A stretch of DNA of 64,000 bases, from the NCBI GenBank assembly GCA_026874595.1, contig CM049317.1, positions 53,337,618 to 53,401,617 on the forward strand, in the 5' to 3' direction. Under the pieces are notes generated by a model. It was not told the DNA's origin. It ran no database searches and was given only the letters and a program-made list of their open reading frames with translations. Made by a program: the position numbers and the translations under genes. Position 1 is the first letter of the stretch. Every line of letters begins with the position of its first letter. The DNA is from Sipunculus nudus (taxonomy: Eukaryota; Annelida; Sipuncula; Golfingiida; Sipunculidae). Shown here piece after piece: positions 47,241 through 55,602 of this stretch.

Positions 47241-48060
47241 AAACCTCTATAGGGGCCTCGGCCCCAGGGGAGACTCTGTGGTGATCGGAACGATCCCATT
47301 GTGCTTTGACATGCGTTGCACACCGTTGGCTTTCCCAGTACCGATGATACCCGACGATCACTCTTTAACCATTCACATCCGTATACGAACCCGATCCCAC
47401 TCACAACTCCCCTGTTCCCCCCCCCCGGCGACCCCTGCTGACCTTTCACCTCCGACCCGATCCCACTCACAACTCCCCTGTTCTCCCCCCCCGGCGACCC
47501 CTGCTGACCTTTCACCTTCGACCCGATCCCATCCAGAACTCCCCTGTTCTCCCCCCCGGCGACCCCTGTTCACCTTTCACATCCGACCTCGTCGACCCCA
47601 ACCGACCTTTCACATCCAACCGACCTACAACTGGTCCACTTCTGACTTGAACCACACAACCGACCCCAGGCCCACAACTCTATTACTTCTTGGCATAAGG
47701 CAGAGGGAGGGGCCGCCCCCTCCCCCCCTCAAGTCCCCCCTCCCCCACAGGGGAGCCGTCTGGGACCCAAAAGCGCCCATAGAGCGCTCTCAACTGATAG
47801 TATAATAGACTCGGCCTGCTTATATAGTAGGGTTGTGGACACATTGAAAACTTTGGTGTGCGGCAGATTTTACGTTTGTGCAAGATGTACGCGCAAACTG
47901 GAAAAGATATCGCAAATGTCACTCGTTGAACGCTTTAAGCATATTTTTCCGAAGATTTTAGCACATATTTCGTAAATGTTGTGTAGACCGTTGTCCGGCA
48001 AGTGGCCATTTTGTGTTGCTGACCAATATGTTGGCGTCAGTATCGCCACCTGCCGACGAC

Positions 48061-49217
48061 CAGTGGAACTATATCAGATAGACAACAGATTTATCAAGTT
48101 GAAGGAACACAAATGTAACAAACATGTTCCCAAGCTACTAACGTTCATGTATAAATCTCTTGTGTATCATACTATAATTCACGGGAATCTGTTTGTCTGT
48201 CTGTCTGTCCGGATTCTTTCGCACGCTAGGGATTGCACGGTCGTCAAACTTCGTGGGAGGGTGCATCTTGGTCCGTGGAAAGAACGAGTTTATATTTTTT
48301 AGGCGTTTGGTAAAGAAATGGCCTCAAAATCGATAAAATTATTCTGGGTTTAATACCTGCGGTGTGCCATGGCCATTCTCACATAGTGCTTCCTCATAAT
48401 TTAAGAAATGTGTGCGTGCAGGTACAGATATGGGTATACTCTAGTTAATTCTAAAGAGTACATATGATTTGCCCTGTAACTTAATATCTTCCAAATTATA
48501 GCAAATATATATTCATAAGTGTTCATGGATTCCGTAGTCCAGCACGGTGGTGTATATTTTAATACATTTGAAGTCAATGCCAACTGTGGGGCCGGTTAGC
48601 TCAGTTGGTTAGAGTGTTGTGCTGATAACGCAAAGGTCGCGGGTTCGACCCCCGTACTGGCCACGTATTCTTTTTGGTTTTAAGCCACATTCATCCATTT
48701 TTATTCTTTCATTTCCTACCCAGGTACACAGCAGTTTATCAAAGAAAGTAAACTATTTTCTGTTGTTTATACATATCGAACAAAATTGAAATGGCCTTAG
48801 CAAACTGCAGGGACACATATACTTTAGTCTCTTACACGGGCATATGATGGCGCTCCTGCACCCAACAATATTGATTAAGATATAGACTGGTACCCCGCTC
48901 TATTGTGGCACCGCTGCTCTAGGCCAATCATAGAGACGGGCGTACAACGCCATCTTTTGTACCCTTGGCAGACTGGTACCAACCCAAGTATATATTATAT
49001 ATGATTAAAAAATAAGCATTTTCGTTTGCTCAAATAAGTTACCAAAAGTTGGACGTATATTAAATGTGACATTAATAATTACATTAATAGTGATTAATGA
49101 TAAATCACTGCTCCGTACAGGTATCGTTTGTCATCAAGCTGCCAACTGTCTAGACCCCAAGTAAACAATTGAAGTAAACAATATGTATTACTGGGATTAA
49201 AGGCATTTATATAGGTC
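48061..49217. other. AT-rich non-coding stretch with a tRNA gene
   Basis: No protein gene is supported. There is a short TCTG run near 48199, AT-rich sequence near 48984-49090, and a tRNA gene at 48590. Base composition and low coding content contrast with the viral genes and look like animal intergenic DNA. Confidence 0.55.
48590..48663 (+). tRNA. tRNA-Ile (anticodon GAT)
   Basis: The cloverleaf has acceptor GGCCGGT/ACTGGCC, anticodon stem TTGTG/CGCAA around CTGATAA, and T-arm GCGGG-TTCGACC-CCCGT with discriminator A. The body resembles animal tRNA-Ile, whose usual anticodon is AAT. GAT here is uncommon for a nuclear gene. The D-stem closes with a G-T pair. Confidence 0.88.
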
Positions 49218-49388
49218 GTCTGTGACGTCACACTTTCCATCAGCCAATCAAATCAAGGAACAGTACCTGCTCATGATAAAATGAGAAACTCACGTACACA
49301 AAGCATGTAGTCCCTGTGGCGCAATCGGTAGCGCTTCCGGCTTTTAATCGGGAGGTTGGTGGTTCGAGCCCACCCAGGGACGTTATAC
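49218..49388 (+). repeat. 171-bp tRNA cassette, copy 2
   Basis: Same length and orientation as the copy at 44816-44986, about 4.4 kb away, including the GTGACGTCAC palindrome (49222-49231) and CCAAT box. It has no 36-bp flanking repeats, so it is more likely the donor or a sister copy. Confidence 0.85.
49310..49382 (+). tRNA. tRNA with anticodon TTT on an Asn-type body
   Basis: The 73-base gene has the same body as the tRNA-Asn at 44908, but the anticodon loop reads CTTTTAA, changing anticodon GTT to TTT (Lys). The anticodon stem still pairs with G-T wobbles. Whether it is charged with Lys, Asn or is inactive cannot be told from sequence. Confidence 0.82.
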
Positions 49389-49884
49389 ATGTTTTTATAT
49401 CCCCTATACCATCCATACAGCGGCCCCTGTTGGTCATCTTGTACAACATATTTTGTACGAATTAGACCAATACGGTTTTATTCATTCATCACCACTTGTT
49501 TTGTGCTTTTTCCGCTACAACAATCAGCCCTTCCAGTGCGCAGAAGGATAATTACAAAGTGCATGTTTATATATCGGTTATTGTTCGCCGTGTCCGGCTC
49601 CACAATATGATGTTGATCAGGATAATGTTCATTGTATCATGTACGACAAATGGAACGGGAATGGGATGGGTTCAGATCGGACACATATTATGTTCATTGG
49701 CGTGTAATGTCATTTAAACAGCGCAAGCTATTGAACGCACCCTCACACCCTTTCCCACACACACACAAACACATTCAGGTAGGCATGTTACAGTGAATCG
49801 GTGAATAAATCAGTGACATCACAATAAACAAGACGGAGACGAAACATACATTTTATTCGACAATAAACACATCATACATAATTA
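49389..49884. other. Non-coding stretch before the helicase gene
   Basis: No gene is supported. A short CA-rich tract lies near 49757-49775. The only clear signal is the minus-strand poly(A) site at 49852. Confidence 0.5.
49852..49857 (-). terminator. Poly(A) signal for the helicase gene and probably two upstream genes
   Basis: TTTATT on the plus strand is AATAAA on the minus strand, 28 bases past the stop at 49885. No other signal follows the same-strand genes ending at 53268 and 55603, suggesting a three-gene 3'-coterminal family. Confidence 0.6.
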
Positions 49885-52800
49885 CTAAACTGCATGAGTT
49901 GTGTTGGGGTGTAAAAGTATATACAGCAATCCCAGATGAGGGAAAAAAGCGCAACGACGGCGGAACATGTTACACGACACATAAAGTTCACGGCTGGCAC
50001 GGGAGATAGCGACGTAAGGTGTCCTGAGGTCTCCGCACATGCCGTCACTTACAGAGACGGCCACCCGCTGGTATGTGTGACCTTGAGATTTGGTTACAGT
50101 CACGGCCGTCTGCGAAACCATGGGGACGCGGAATGACGAGTGCAATGCGAAACGGGGCACGTCGATTTCTGGTTCTGTGATGTACTCTTCCGATGACGGT
50201 AATGCGAGGCCGACCCAACCCGTCTCTTCGGAACACACCACCGCGCACCGCAGCTCGAACTTGTCGCCTGAGGAACGCACGGCTTTTACGAAACGGGGCA
50301 GGGTCGACTTTTCGTAAGGCTGGTAATTAAGGGCGTCGAACGGAGAATCGGCGGGTATGGTCCTGCTCCCGAGCACGGTGACTACTTCGGCTGTATCTAA
50401 TACCTGGTTCGGTATCACGTACCGCTGGTCGACAGCTCCCAGGCCTTTGTCCGCCGAGCCTTCCGGTTCTGTGAGGCACGTTAGACCCAGGTGAACCTCA
50501 CATTCGGAGATGTCCGGGTATTCGTCAGCGGCACGCATGTATGTTGTGCTGAGATCGGACACCAGCGTGTTCAGGTAGTCAAAATCCGTGGCAGGGTCGG
50601 GAGCATCTGCAGAAGCATCTACGTCGAAACGGCTAATGTTTTCGTCAACACAGTTACCTTCCTGTCCGAGTGAGTGTTTGGCCATGAAACGGTCAGCCAC
50701 CCCCTTGTCGGACAGCAGGCTGTACAGGGCCTCGTATGCTCCTTGCAGGATGGCACAAACGAACGGTGTGTGGGCAGGGAGGAAGGACAGGCACATCCTG
50801 GGTAGCGCCGTTCTCATCAGCAAGCGGAAAGGTCCCTTGAACCCTGTCAGCACGAACTGACATGCCCGCCGACATACAGCGGGCTTGCCGACCGGCAGGG
50901 TGTGCTTACACATGAGAACTCTGTATCTTTGAGGGAGCAAGGGGTCTGTCTGTCTCGCGTCCGGACGTGGGGTTTCCTTTTCCCGTACTTTGTGGCCGTT
51001 TACCGGGCCTTGGCTGTCCGTGAAGTTTTCTGGTGCCGGGTCGTCCGTGATTTCCCAAGTGTCCTTTGTCGCCTTTGGCCGCAGTATGTGGTTGTCTTCT
51101 CTCTTCCTGTCGGGTGGAGGGTAGTATTCGCCTTCTGGCTCGTACACTTTTCCACCCGCGAAATAATGCACAGACTCACTCGTGTACTCGAACCCAAACA
51201 GGTTCGGGGCGTGTGTGTATAGTGAGTCTATGAACGAATCGAGTGAGGTTAACACCAGCCCCGTTTCGGTAACCATCGGGGCCATTTGGTGATCGGACCC
51301 CCAGTTCAGACCGACTGACGTGGAGCTGTTTTCCTTGTCTCCCGGAGGCTGTGCACCCGAGTTAGGTAGGGCTCGTTTTGCCCACGCGTCACGAAACATG
51401 TCGTCCACCCTCCGGTTATCCTGCTTCTCACGTAACGGTCGTCGACGTTTCCTGCCCGGCATCCGCTGTTCTCTGAACTGCGCCTGCAAAACGGACAGGT
51501 ACGCGATCGCGTCGTGGACGTTCAGGAAAACCCATATGCCCAAATCGGCGGATTCCATAGTTTGTTTGCAACGTTTGTCATACTCTGCGACTTCGTCGTT
51601 ACTGGCGAATATTCTGATGCAGCCTGTGAGGTCTGTCGCGGTGCCGTCCGCGGTTGTGTCCAGGCTCATTGGTTCCTCTACCACGTGGGACGGCACCACG
51701 TGTTTGTCCAACAGACGGATGGTGTCGGGGTCCCTTATGCCGTAGTGAAGGTCGTAAAGGAGTTCGCTTATTTCCAAGTGGCACCTTTTGTTGACGTGCA
51801 TCACGACGGTGTGATTTGGTTCGTACACGCCGGTGGCCTTGGCGATGATAGGGACGTTGCAAACATGCTGCAGCATGCTGACGGCCGGCACTCGGTTCGC
51901 CACGGGTCCCATACCGTCTGACCGTATAGCCGTCGACTGGCTTTCTGAACCCAGTAAAATGAAAACCAGAGGTTTCTCGTGGTAGATCCCAAGACGGCAC
52001 GCCGCGTACCGATACAAGAAAGCGTATGTATATAAGTTGTAGCTGCTGGCCATCCCCGCCTCGTCCACTAGCACGACGTTACTGCTGCATATTTGAGGGA
52101 AATCAAACCGGAAACTAGACTGTAACCATGGCATGTCCACCCGTTTCAACCCCATGTTCGCCATGCATGTGAAGTCCCTGTGTTGTTGATCCTTCTTGTT
52201 ACACCGCCCCTGCGTAGCGCCACTGCGAAGAGGTTTACTGGACGACACCTGACCGGCCAATTTTACCGCGGGATCGAAGCCGGGACGCATGCGGGACCGT
52301 GGCTGTATTATTTTCCTGCCTTTGATGTACGATACCTTGTTCCCGTGCCGGGCCACAGTGTCGTCTTCCCTTTCAAATGCCTCGGCGTAGCGAGCCCATT
52401 CCGTACCCAGCGCCGTTTCTATCCTTTTAAGTTTCATTTTAAGGTTGTCGAACTGAGACCGGAAATTCCTGTGGTCTGTAAGAATCCCGTCCAGCTGGGC
52501 TTCTGCGAAGGAGGTAGGGTTCAGTGTCGAAGCCGGCTCGCGGGGTTCTGCTTCACGGCAGTTGTACATCAACTGCAGTTTCGCTAACGTCCCGACGCGC
52601 CCCACTTGGTGTGACTTCAGAGCGTTGTGGAGGTTGGTCACGGAGGCGTTTCCGGCGGCGGTGCACACCATATGTGTGTTGGCGGTGAGGATGTCCACCA
52701 GCGTGCTTTTACCCGCGCCGGCCGGGCCCGTCACGACGTAACAGCGGAAATGTACGGGAGTGAAAGAACCAGGCGTCGCCGGAACGGTAGGGTCCGCCGC

Positions 52801-53064
52801 CCGGCGGAGGATCTCCCATTTGCAACGTTCTGCTTCGTCGGGTATCAAGGCCTGGTTCGGGTCGAATATAGAACTGGGGAACGGCCATGTCATATGTTCC
52901 AGTTGATGGAGCCATTTTTCTGTCTCGTACGGCGGCGACGGGCGCTGCATCCACGTTGGCACGGGGACGCGGTGTTGCTCGGTGCGAATCGACTCGGCCA
53001 AGTTGTCCGCTATACTTGTTGTTGTCAGAATGAGTCTTTCACGTTTATCTTCTGTCAAAGCCAT
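49885..53064 (-). CDS. Helicase-primase helicase subunit (UL5-like), 1059 aa
   Basis: This SF1 helicase would unwind DNA at the viral fork with the primase. Motif I is GPAGAGKST at 113-121; motif II is VVLVDEAGM with the DEAG at 334-337; motif III is a LLGSESQS segment about 40 residues later. Near the C-terminus are motif V (VTKSQGHTYQRVAV) and motif VI (YVAISRASREL). Order and spacing match UL5, including the long insert between motifs III and V. Length is above the roughly 880 of herpes simplex. The first ATG is at 53064; upstream only a TTG at 53112 extends the frame. The promoter region 53065-53267 holds ATATATGTTATATA-type sequence near 53226-53240. Confidence 0.9.
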   Translation of the reverse strand: MALTEDKRERLILTTTSIADNLAESIRTEQHRVPVPTWMQRPSPPYETEKWLHQLEHMTWPFPSSIFDPNQALIPDEAERCKWEILRRAADPTVPATPGSFTPVHFRCYVVTGPAGAGKSTLVDILTANTHMVCTAAGNASVTNLHNALKSHQVGRVGTLAKLQLMYNCREAEPREPASTLNPTSFAEAQLDGILTDHRNFRSQFDNLKMKLKRIETALGTEWARYAEAFEREDDTVARHGNKVSYIKGRKIIQPRSRMRPGFDPAVKLAGQVSSSKPLRSGATQGRCNKKDQQHRDFTCMANMGLKRVDMPWLQSSFRFDFPQICSSNVVLVDEAGMASSYNLYTYAFLYRYAACRLGIYHEKPLVFILLGSESQSTAIRSDGMGPVANRVPAVSMLQHVCNVPIIAKATGVYEPNHTVVMHVNKRCHLEISELLYDLHYGIRDPDTIRLLDKHVVPSHVVEEPMSLDTTADGTATDLTGCIRIFASNDEVAEYDKRCKQTMESADLGIWVFLNVHDAIAYLSVLQAQFREQRMPGRKRRRPLREKQDNRRVDDMFRDAWAKRALPNSGAQPPGDKENSSTSVGLNWGSDHQMAPMVTETGLVLTSLDSFIDSLYTHAPNLFGFEYTSESVHYFAGGKVYEPEGEYYPPPDRKREDNHILRPKATKDTWEITDDPAPENFTDSQGPVNGHKVREKETPRPDARQTDPLLPQRYRVLMCKHTLPVGKPAVCRRACQFVLTGFKGPFRLLMRTALPRMCLSFLPAHTPFVCAILQGAYEALYSLLSDKGVADRFMAKHSLGQEGNCVDENISRFDVDASADAPDPATDFDYLNTLVSDLSTTYMRAADEYPDISECEVHLGLTCLTEPEGSADKGLGAVDQRYVIPNQVLDTAEVVTVLGSRTIPADSPFDALNYQPYEKSTLPRFVKAVRSSGDKFELRCAVVCSEETGWVGLALPSSEEYITEPEIDVPRFALHSSFRVPMVSQTAVTVTKSQGHTYQRVAVSVSDGMCGDLRTPYVAISRASRELYVSCNMFRRRCAFFPHLGLLYILLHPNTTHAV

Positions 53065-53267
53065 CTGACAAAGATGTCTGTTCGTGTACAATATGCGCAG
53101 GAGGGAGCTCAAAATAAAATGTTAGGATGGCGTGCCCTGTGTCAGGTCAGACTGCTTAAAAGTGGTGCACTGACTCACCTCAAGCCGGGAGCATGACTGA
53201 TTAGGGTAATCGGACGCCCCTGTGTTATATATGTTATATACAGTCACGTGACATATGCGCGCGCCAT

Positions 53268-55469
53268 TCAAAAACTGGATGCGGCTGGGGGCTTCAACAT
53301 CTTATCCAATAACTTCAGCCTATCTGTCACAACCTTTGACAGTGCTGGCTCTTTTTCAGCGGACGGTTCCCGTTCGGCCTCTACGGTGTCTGCTGGTTTA
53401 CCGCGTGGTTTATCCCTGCCGGTTTGGCCACCCTCTGTAGGGGTGTCAGATGTGACAGCGGAGGAGACCTGTGGTTCACCTGACGCAACGTCACCTCTGT
53501 CACGTCTGTTTTGCTCTACGACATCTGCGATACCCCGAACAAGTTCTTGCAGTAACGCGCGACTGTCACGGCCGTCTTTTTGGTCACCCACCGTAGTCTC
53601 AATAGACGGGGGATGGGCAGGAGCATGTGCTGCGGCTGGCTGAACGGAAGGTTGACTGGCTTGAAACGTGTGAGGTGGGTGGGCAGGGTGAACGTTTGTG
53701 TGAACGTGTGTTGTCAGTTTTTCCACCGTCTCCTGCAGTGTTTTAACGGTGGACTCGAGCCCGGCAGGGGAAAAAACGGACGCTCTTTGCGTTTCTGGGG
53801 ATTTCAACATATCAAGCCCGGAGTGGCCACCAGTGTCCGACGTGCGTGCGTGGTTGTGATGCGCGGCTTCTTGTTCCGTTTTATCATCAGCTCTTGACGA
53901 TGACCCTGTCCTTCTGTCCGCGATATGCTGTTTACCGTTATCACCGTAAAAGTAATAATGCACGGTGGAGGGTTGCTGCTGCGTGTGCGGCGTTTGTACC
54001 GTGTGCCTGTCGAACCCGGTCGTGCTGCCGTCACTCGCAAAGGGTGGGGGCGGCGCCACAGGTGCTTGCGGGTACAACGGTGTCGCGGGTGGCTGATAGG
54101 GCGAGAAGCGCGCTGATGCGTAATGCCCTGGTTGGAAGACGGGCCCTGCGTTCGTCGGCGAACCCGGCCACCAGACCCCGGACCCTGGCGCATAAGTTGA
54201 CGGCTGCGTTTGTGTTCCGACCGTCGGGGAAGCGTAACCGAAAGAACCGTGCGGCCATGGTGCAGCCTGAATCTGCACAGGTGCTTCCGCATCGACCCGG
54301 CCGTACTTAGATTTCAACCTTTGCAGTAGTTCTTCTTGACCCGTTATCCACTCCTTCATGTCCGCTGTTAACTGCCCGGAACCGTTTGGGGTTACTGGCG
54401 CGTTACTGTTTGATGATGACATGTCTGCGGCCAGTCGTTCGGGGTTTCCGGAACTGCCTTCCACTACGGTCAAGGTCGATTCGCCCCTGTCTGAAAGATT
54501 GATCGGATCGGTGTCGTCAGAATGTTCCTGTTCATCACAAATACACGTTTGTGGTGAAGCTGGTTTCAGCGGTGTTTGTGGTGAAGCTGGTTTCAGCGGT
54601 GTTGAGGTTTCAGCGTGCCCAGCGAGTGGACTGTCCGCACCAGCGTCTGATTTGTTTTCAGCGTCAATAAATGTCGAAGCCAACCCAAGCTGTTCGAGTT
54701 CTTGTTTCTTGCATTGTTTGACCGTGAAAGGGTTCAGTGCTGCCCCCAAGAGCAGGTTGTGCCAGGTGGGCACTGTGGTTTCGTCTGTGCTGAATGTCTC
54801 CTCTGGGAGGACACGCCCTTCAGCCTCTTTAATGATATCCCTGTACAATTCCGGGCTCAGGCCGAGGTGTTTGAACAGGTTCTCGTTTTCAGTGTGCTCA
54901 CAATCCGGTTCGTCCAAATGCAGACTTGTGCAGTACATGGCAAGGCAGCCTGCACGGGCGTTGTTCATCGTCAACGAAACGTGGTTCAGGAAGTCCGGGC
55001 CGGCAGCAATCTCCAGGTCCTCCTTAGTCGGACAACCCTGTTCTGAAAACGTGTCTGACAGCTTCAGTGAGGACAACGACACAGCGGGGAACAGCGCCCG
55101 TAAAAGGTCTTTCGTAGAAGCGTTTTCACGGTTTGCCGGTGATCTGTCCACAAAGTAGGGACACGCCCGTGTGAGCACACCCACGAACCTCGGGTCCAAC
55201 TGTATAACCCCAAACAGCCCGACGTCTGGGAGATGACGTATGTGGATCAAGCTCCCGACAGGGGGGGAGAGCCGGTCGTGTGTGATGAACACGGGTTTGG
55301 TGCATGACGCGTTTCTGTTCACATCCTTCGGTGCATCTGAACTATCGTCCACCCCTAGTGATACGTGACGTAAGATAGCGTCTGAAAGACGGTATTTTCC
55401 CCGATCGGGTCCGTTTAACCTTTTCCAGACCTGGGGACATGTACTGGCTAAACAGCAAACTGCGAACAT
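53268..55469 (-). CDS. Capsid maturation protease-scaffold protein (UL26-like), 733 aa
   Basis: The N-terminal 240 residues are an assemblin serine protease. His64 lies in THDRLSPPVGS, GLFGV in the following strand, the nucleophile is in SLSS at 131-134 (Ser133 or Ser134), and His163 lies in LNHVSL. This is the herpesvirus His/Ser/His triad in order. The remaining 490 residues are the scaffold: Pro/Gln/Ala/Ser-rich, disordered, with a late helical segment and a short hydrophobic end (KPPAASSF). The scaffold directs capsid assembly and is cut away by the protease. Herpesviruses often also make a shorter scaffold from an internal promoter; in-frame internal ATGs exist, but I cannot name one. 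The start is the ATG at 55469. Confidence 0.95.
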   Translation of the reverse strand: MFAVCCLASTCPQVWKRLNGPDRGKYRLSDAILRHVSLGVDDSSDAPKDVNRNASCTKPVFITHDRLSPPVGSLIHIRHLPDVGLFGVIQLDPRFVGVLTRACPYFVDRSPANRENASTKDLLRALFPAVSLSSLKLSDTFSEQGCPTKEDLEIAAGPDFLNHVSLTMNNARAGCLAMYCTSLHLDEPDCEHTENENLFKHLGLSPELYRDIIKEAEGRVLPEETFSTDETTVPTWHNLLLGAALNPFTVKQCKKQELEQLGLASTFIDAENKSDAGADSPLAGHAETSTPLKPASPQTPLKPASPQTCICDEQEHSDDTDPINLSDRGESTLTVVEGSSGNPERLAADMSSSNSNAPVTPNGSGQLTADMKEWITGQEELLQRLKSKYGRVDAEAPVQIQAAPWPHGSFGYASPTVGTQTQPSTYAPGSGVWWPGSPTNAGPVFQPGHYASARFSPYQPPATPLYPQAPVAPPPPFASDGSTTGFDRHTVQTPHTQQQPSTVHYYFYGDNGKQHIADRRTGSSSRADDKTEQEAAHHNHARTSDTGGHSGLDMLKSPETQRASVFSPAGLESTVKTLQETVEKLTTHVHTNVHPAHPPHTFQASQPSVQPAAAHAPAHPPSIETTVGDQKDGRDSRALLQELVRGIADVVEQNRRDRGDVASGEPQVSSAVTSDTPTEGGQTGRDKPRGKPADTVEAEREPSAEKEPALSKVVTDRLKLLDKMLKPPAASSF
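54547..54600 (-). repeat. Two tandem 27-bp units in the scaffold gene
   Basis: Two identical 27-bp copies each encode nine residues built around LKPASPQT. This indicates recent slippage or duplication in the disordered scaffold region. Confidence 0.9.
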
Positions 55470-55602
55470 GTTTATGGTGCTCGTGTAATTATGTCACATG
55501 TCATGTGTCGTTGTCGTCTGGCGCTTGCACCGGGGTAAATAAACAGAGATGTTCTGTTATTCTTCGTAATGTCTTTCGGCGGGAGGGGTTTCTGTCGTAT
55601 AC

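Larger units (their letters stand above)
44560..48060. repeat. 3.5-kb foldback palindrome (long inverted repeat)
   Basis: The left arm from about 44560 to 46405 is the inverted copy of 46429 to about 48060. The outermost matches pair CCGGACAACGGTCTACAT (from 44610) with ATGTAGACCGTTGTCCGG-like sequence ending near 47998, with some divergence. Inside are G-rich minisatellites (45026-45450; C-rich mirror 47390-47745), then about 106-bp repeat units in opposite orientation on each side of a central hairpin. The outer arms differ by small changes and one arm holds an extra tRNA cassette. No transposase frame is present. Boundaries are approximate. A foldback-type transposable element, a host satellite, or a viral repeat or origin region are all possible. 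Confidence 0.85.

Noticed and set aside
45126-47805. Many overlapping open frames rich in Gly, Arg and Pro on both strands
   Set aside because: They are translations of the 106-bp repeat unit and its inverse. The same peptide recurs in both orientations, there is no independent start or codon signal, and they end where the repeats end.
44560-48060. piggyBac-type fusion element as in fish herpesvirus-transposon chimeras
   Set aside because: No transposase frame, TTAA-bounded ends or short terminal repeats of that type were seen in the window.
53065-53112. Longer N-terminus of the helicase from a TTG
   Set aside because: The first ATG at 53064 gives a protein with all helicase motifs; nothing in the extension looks conserved.
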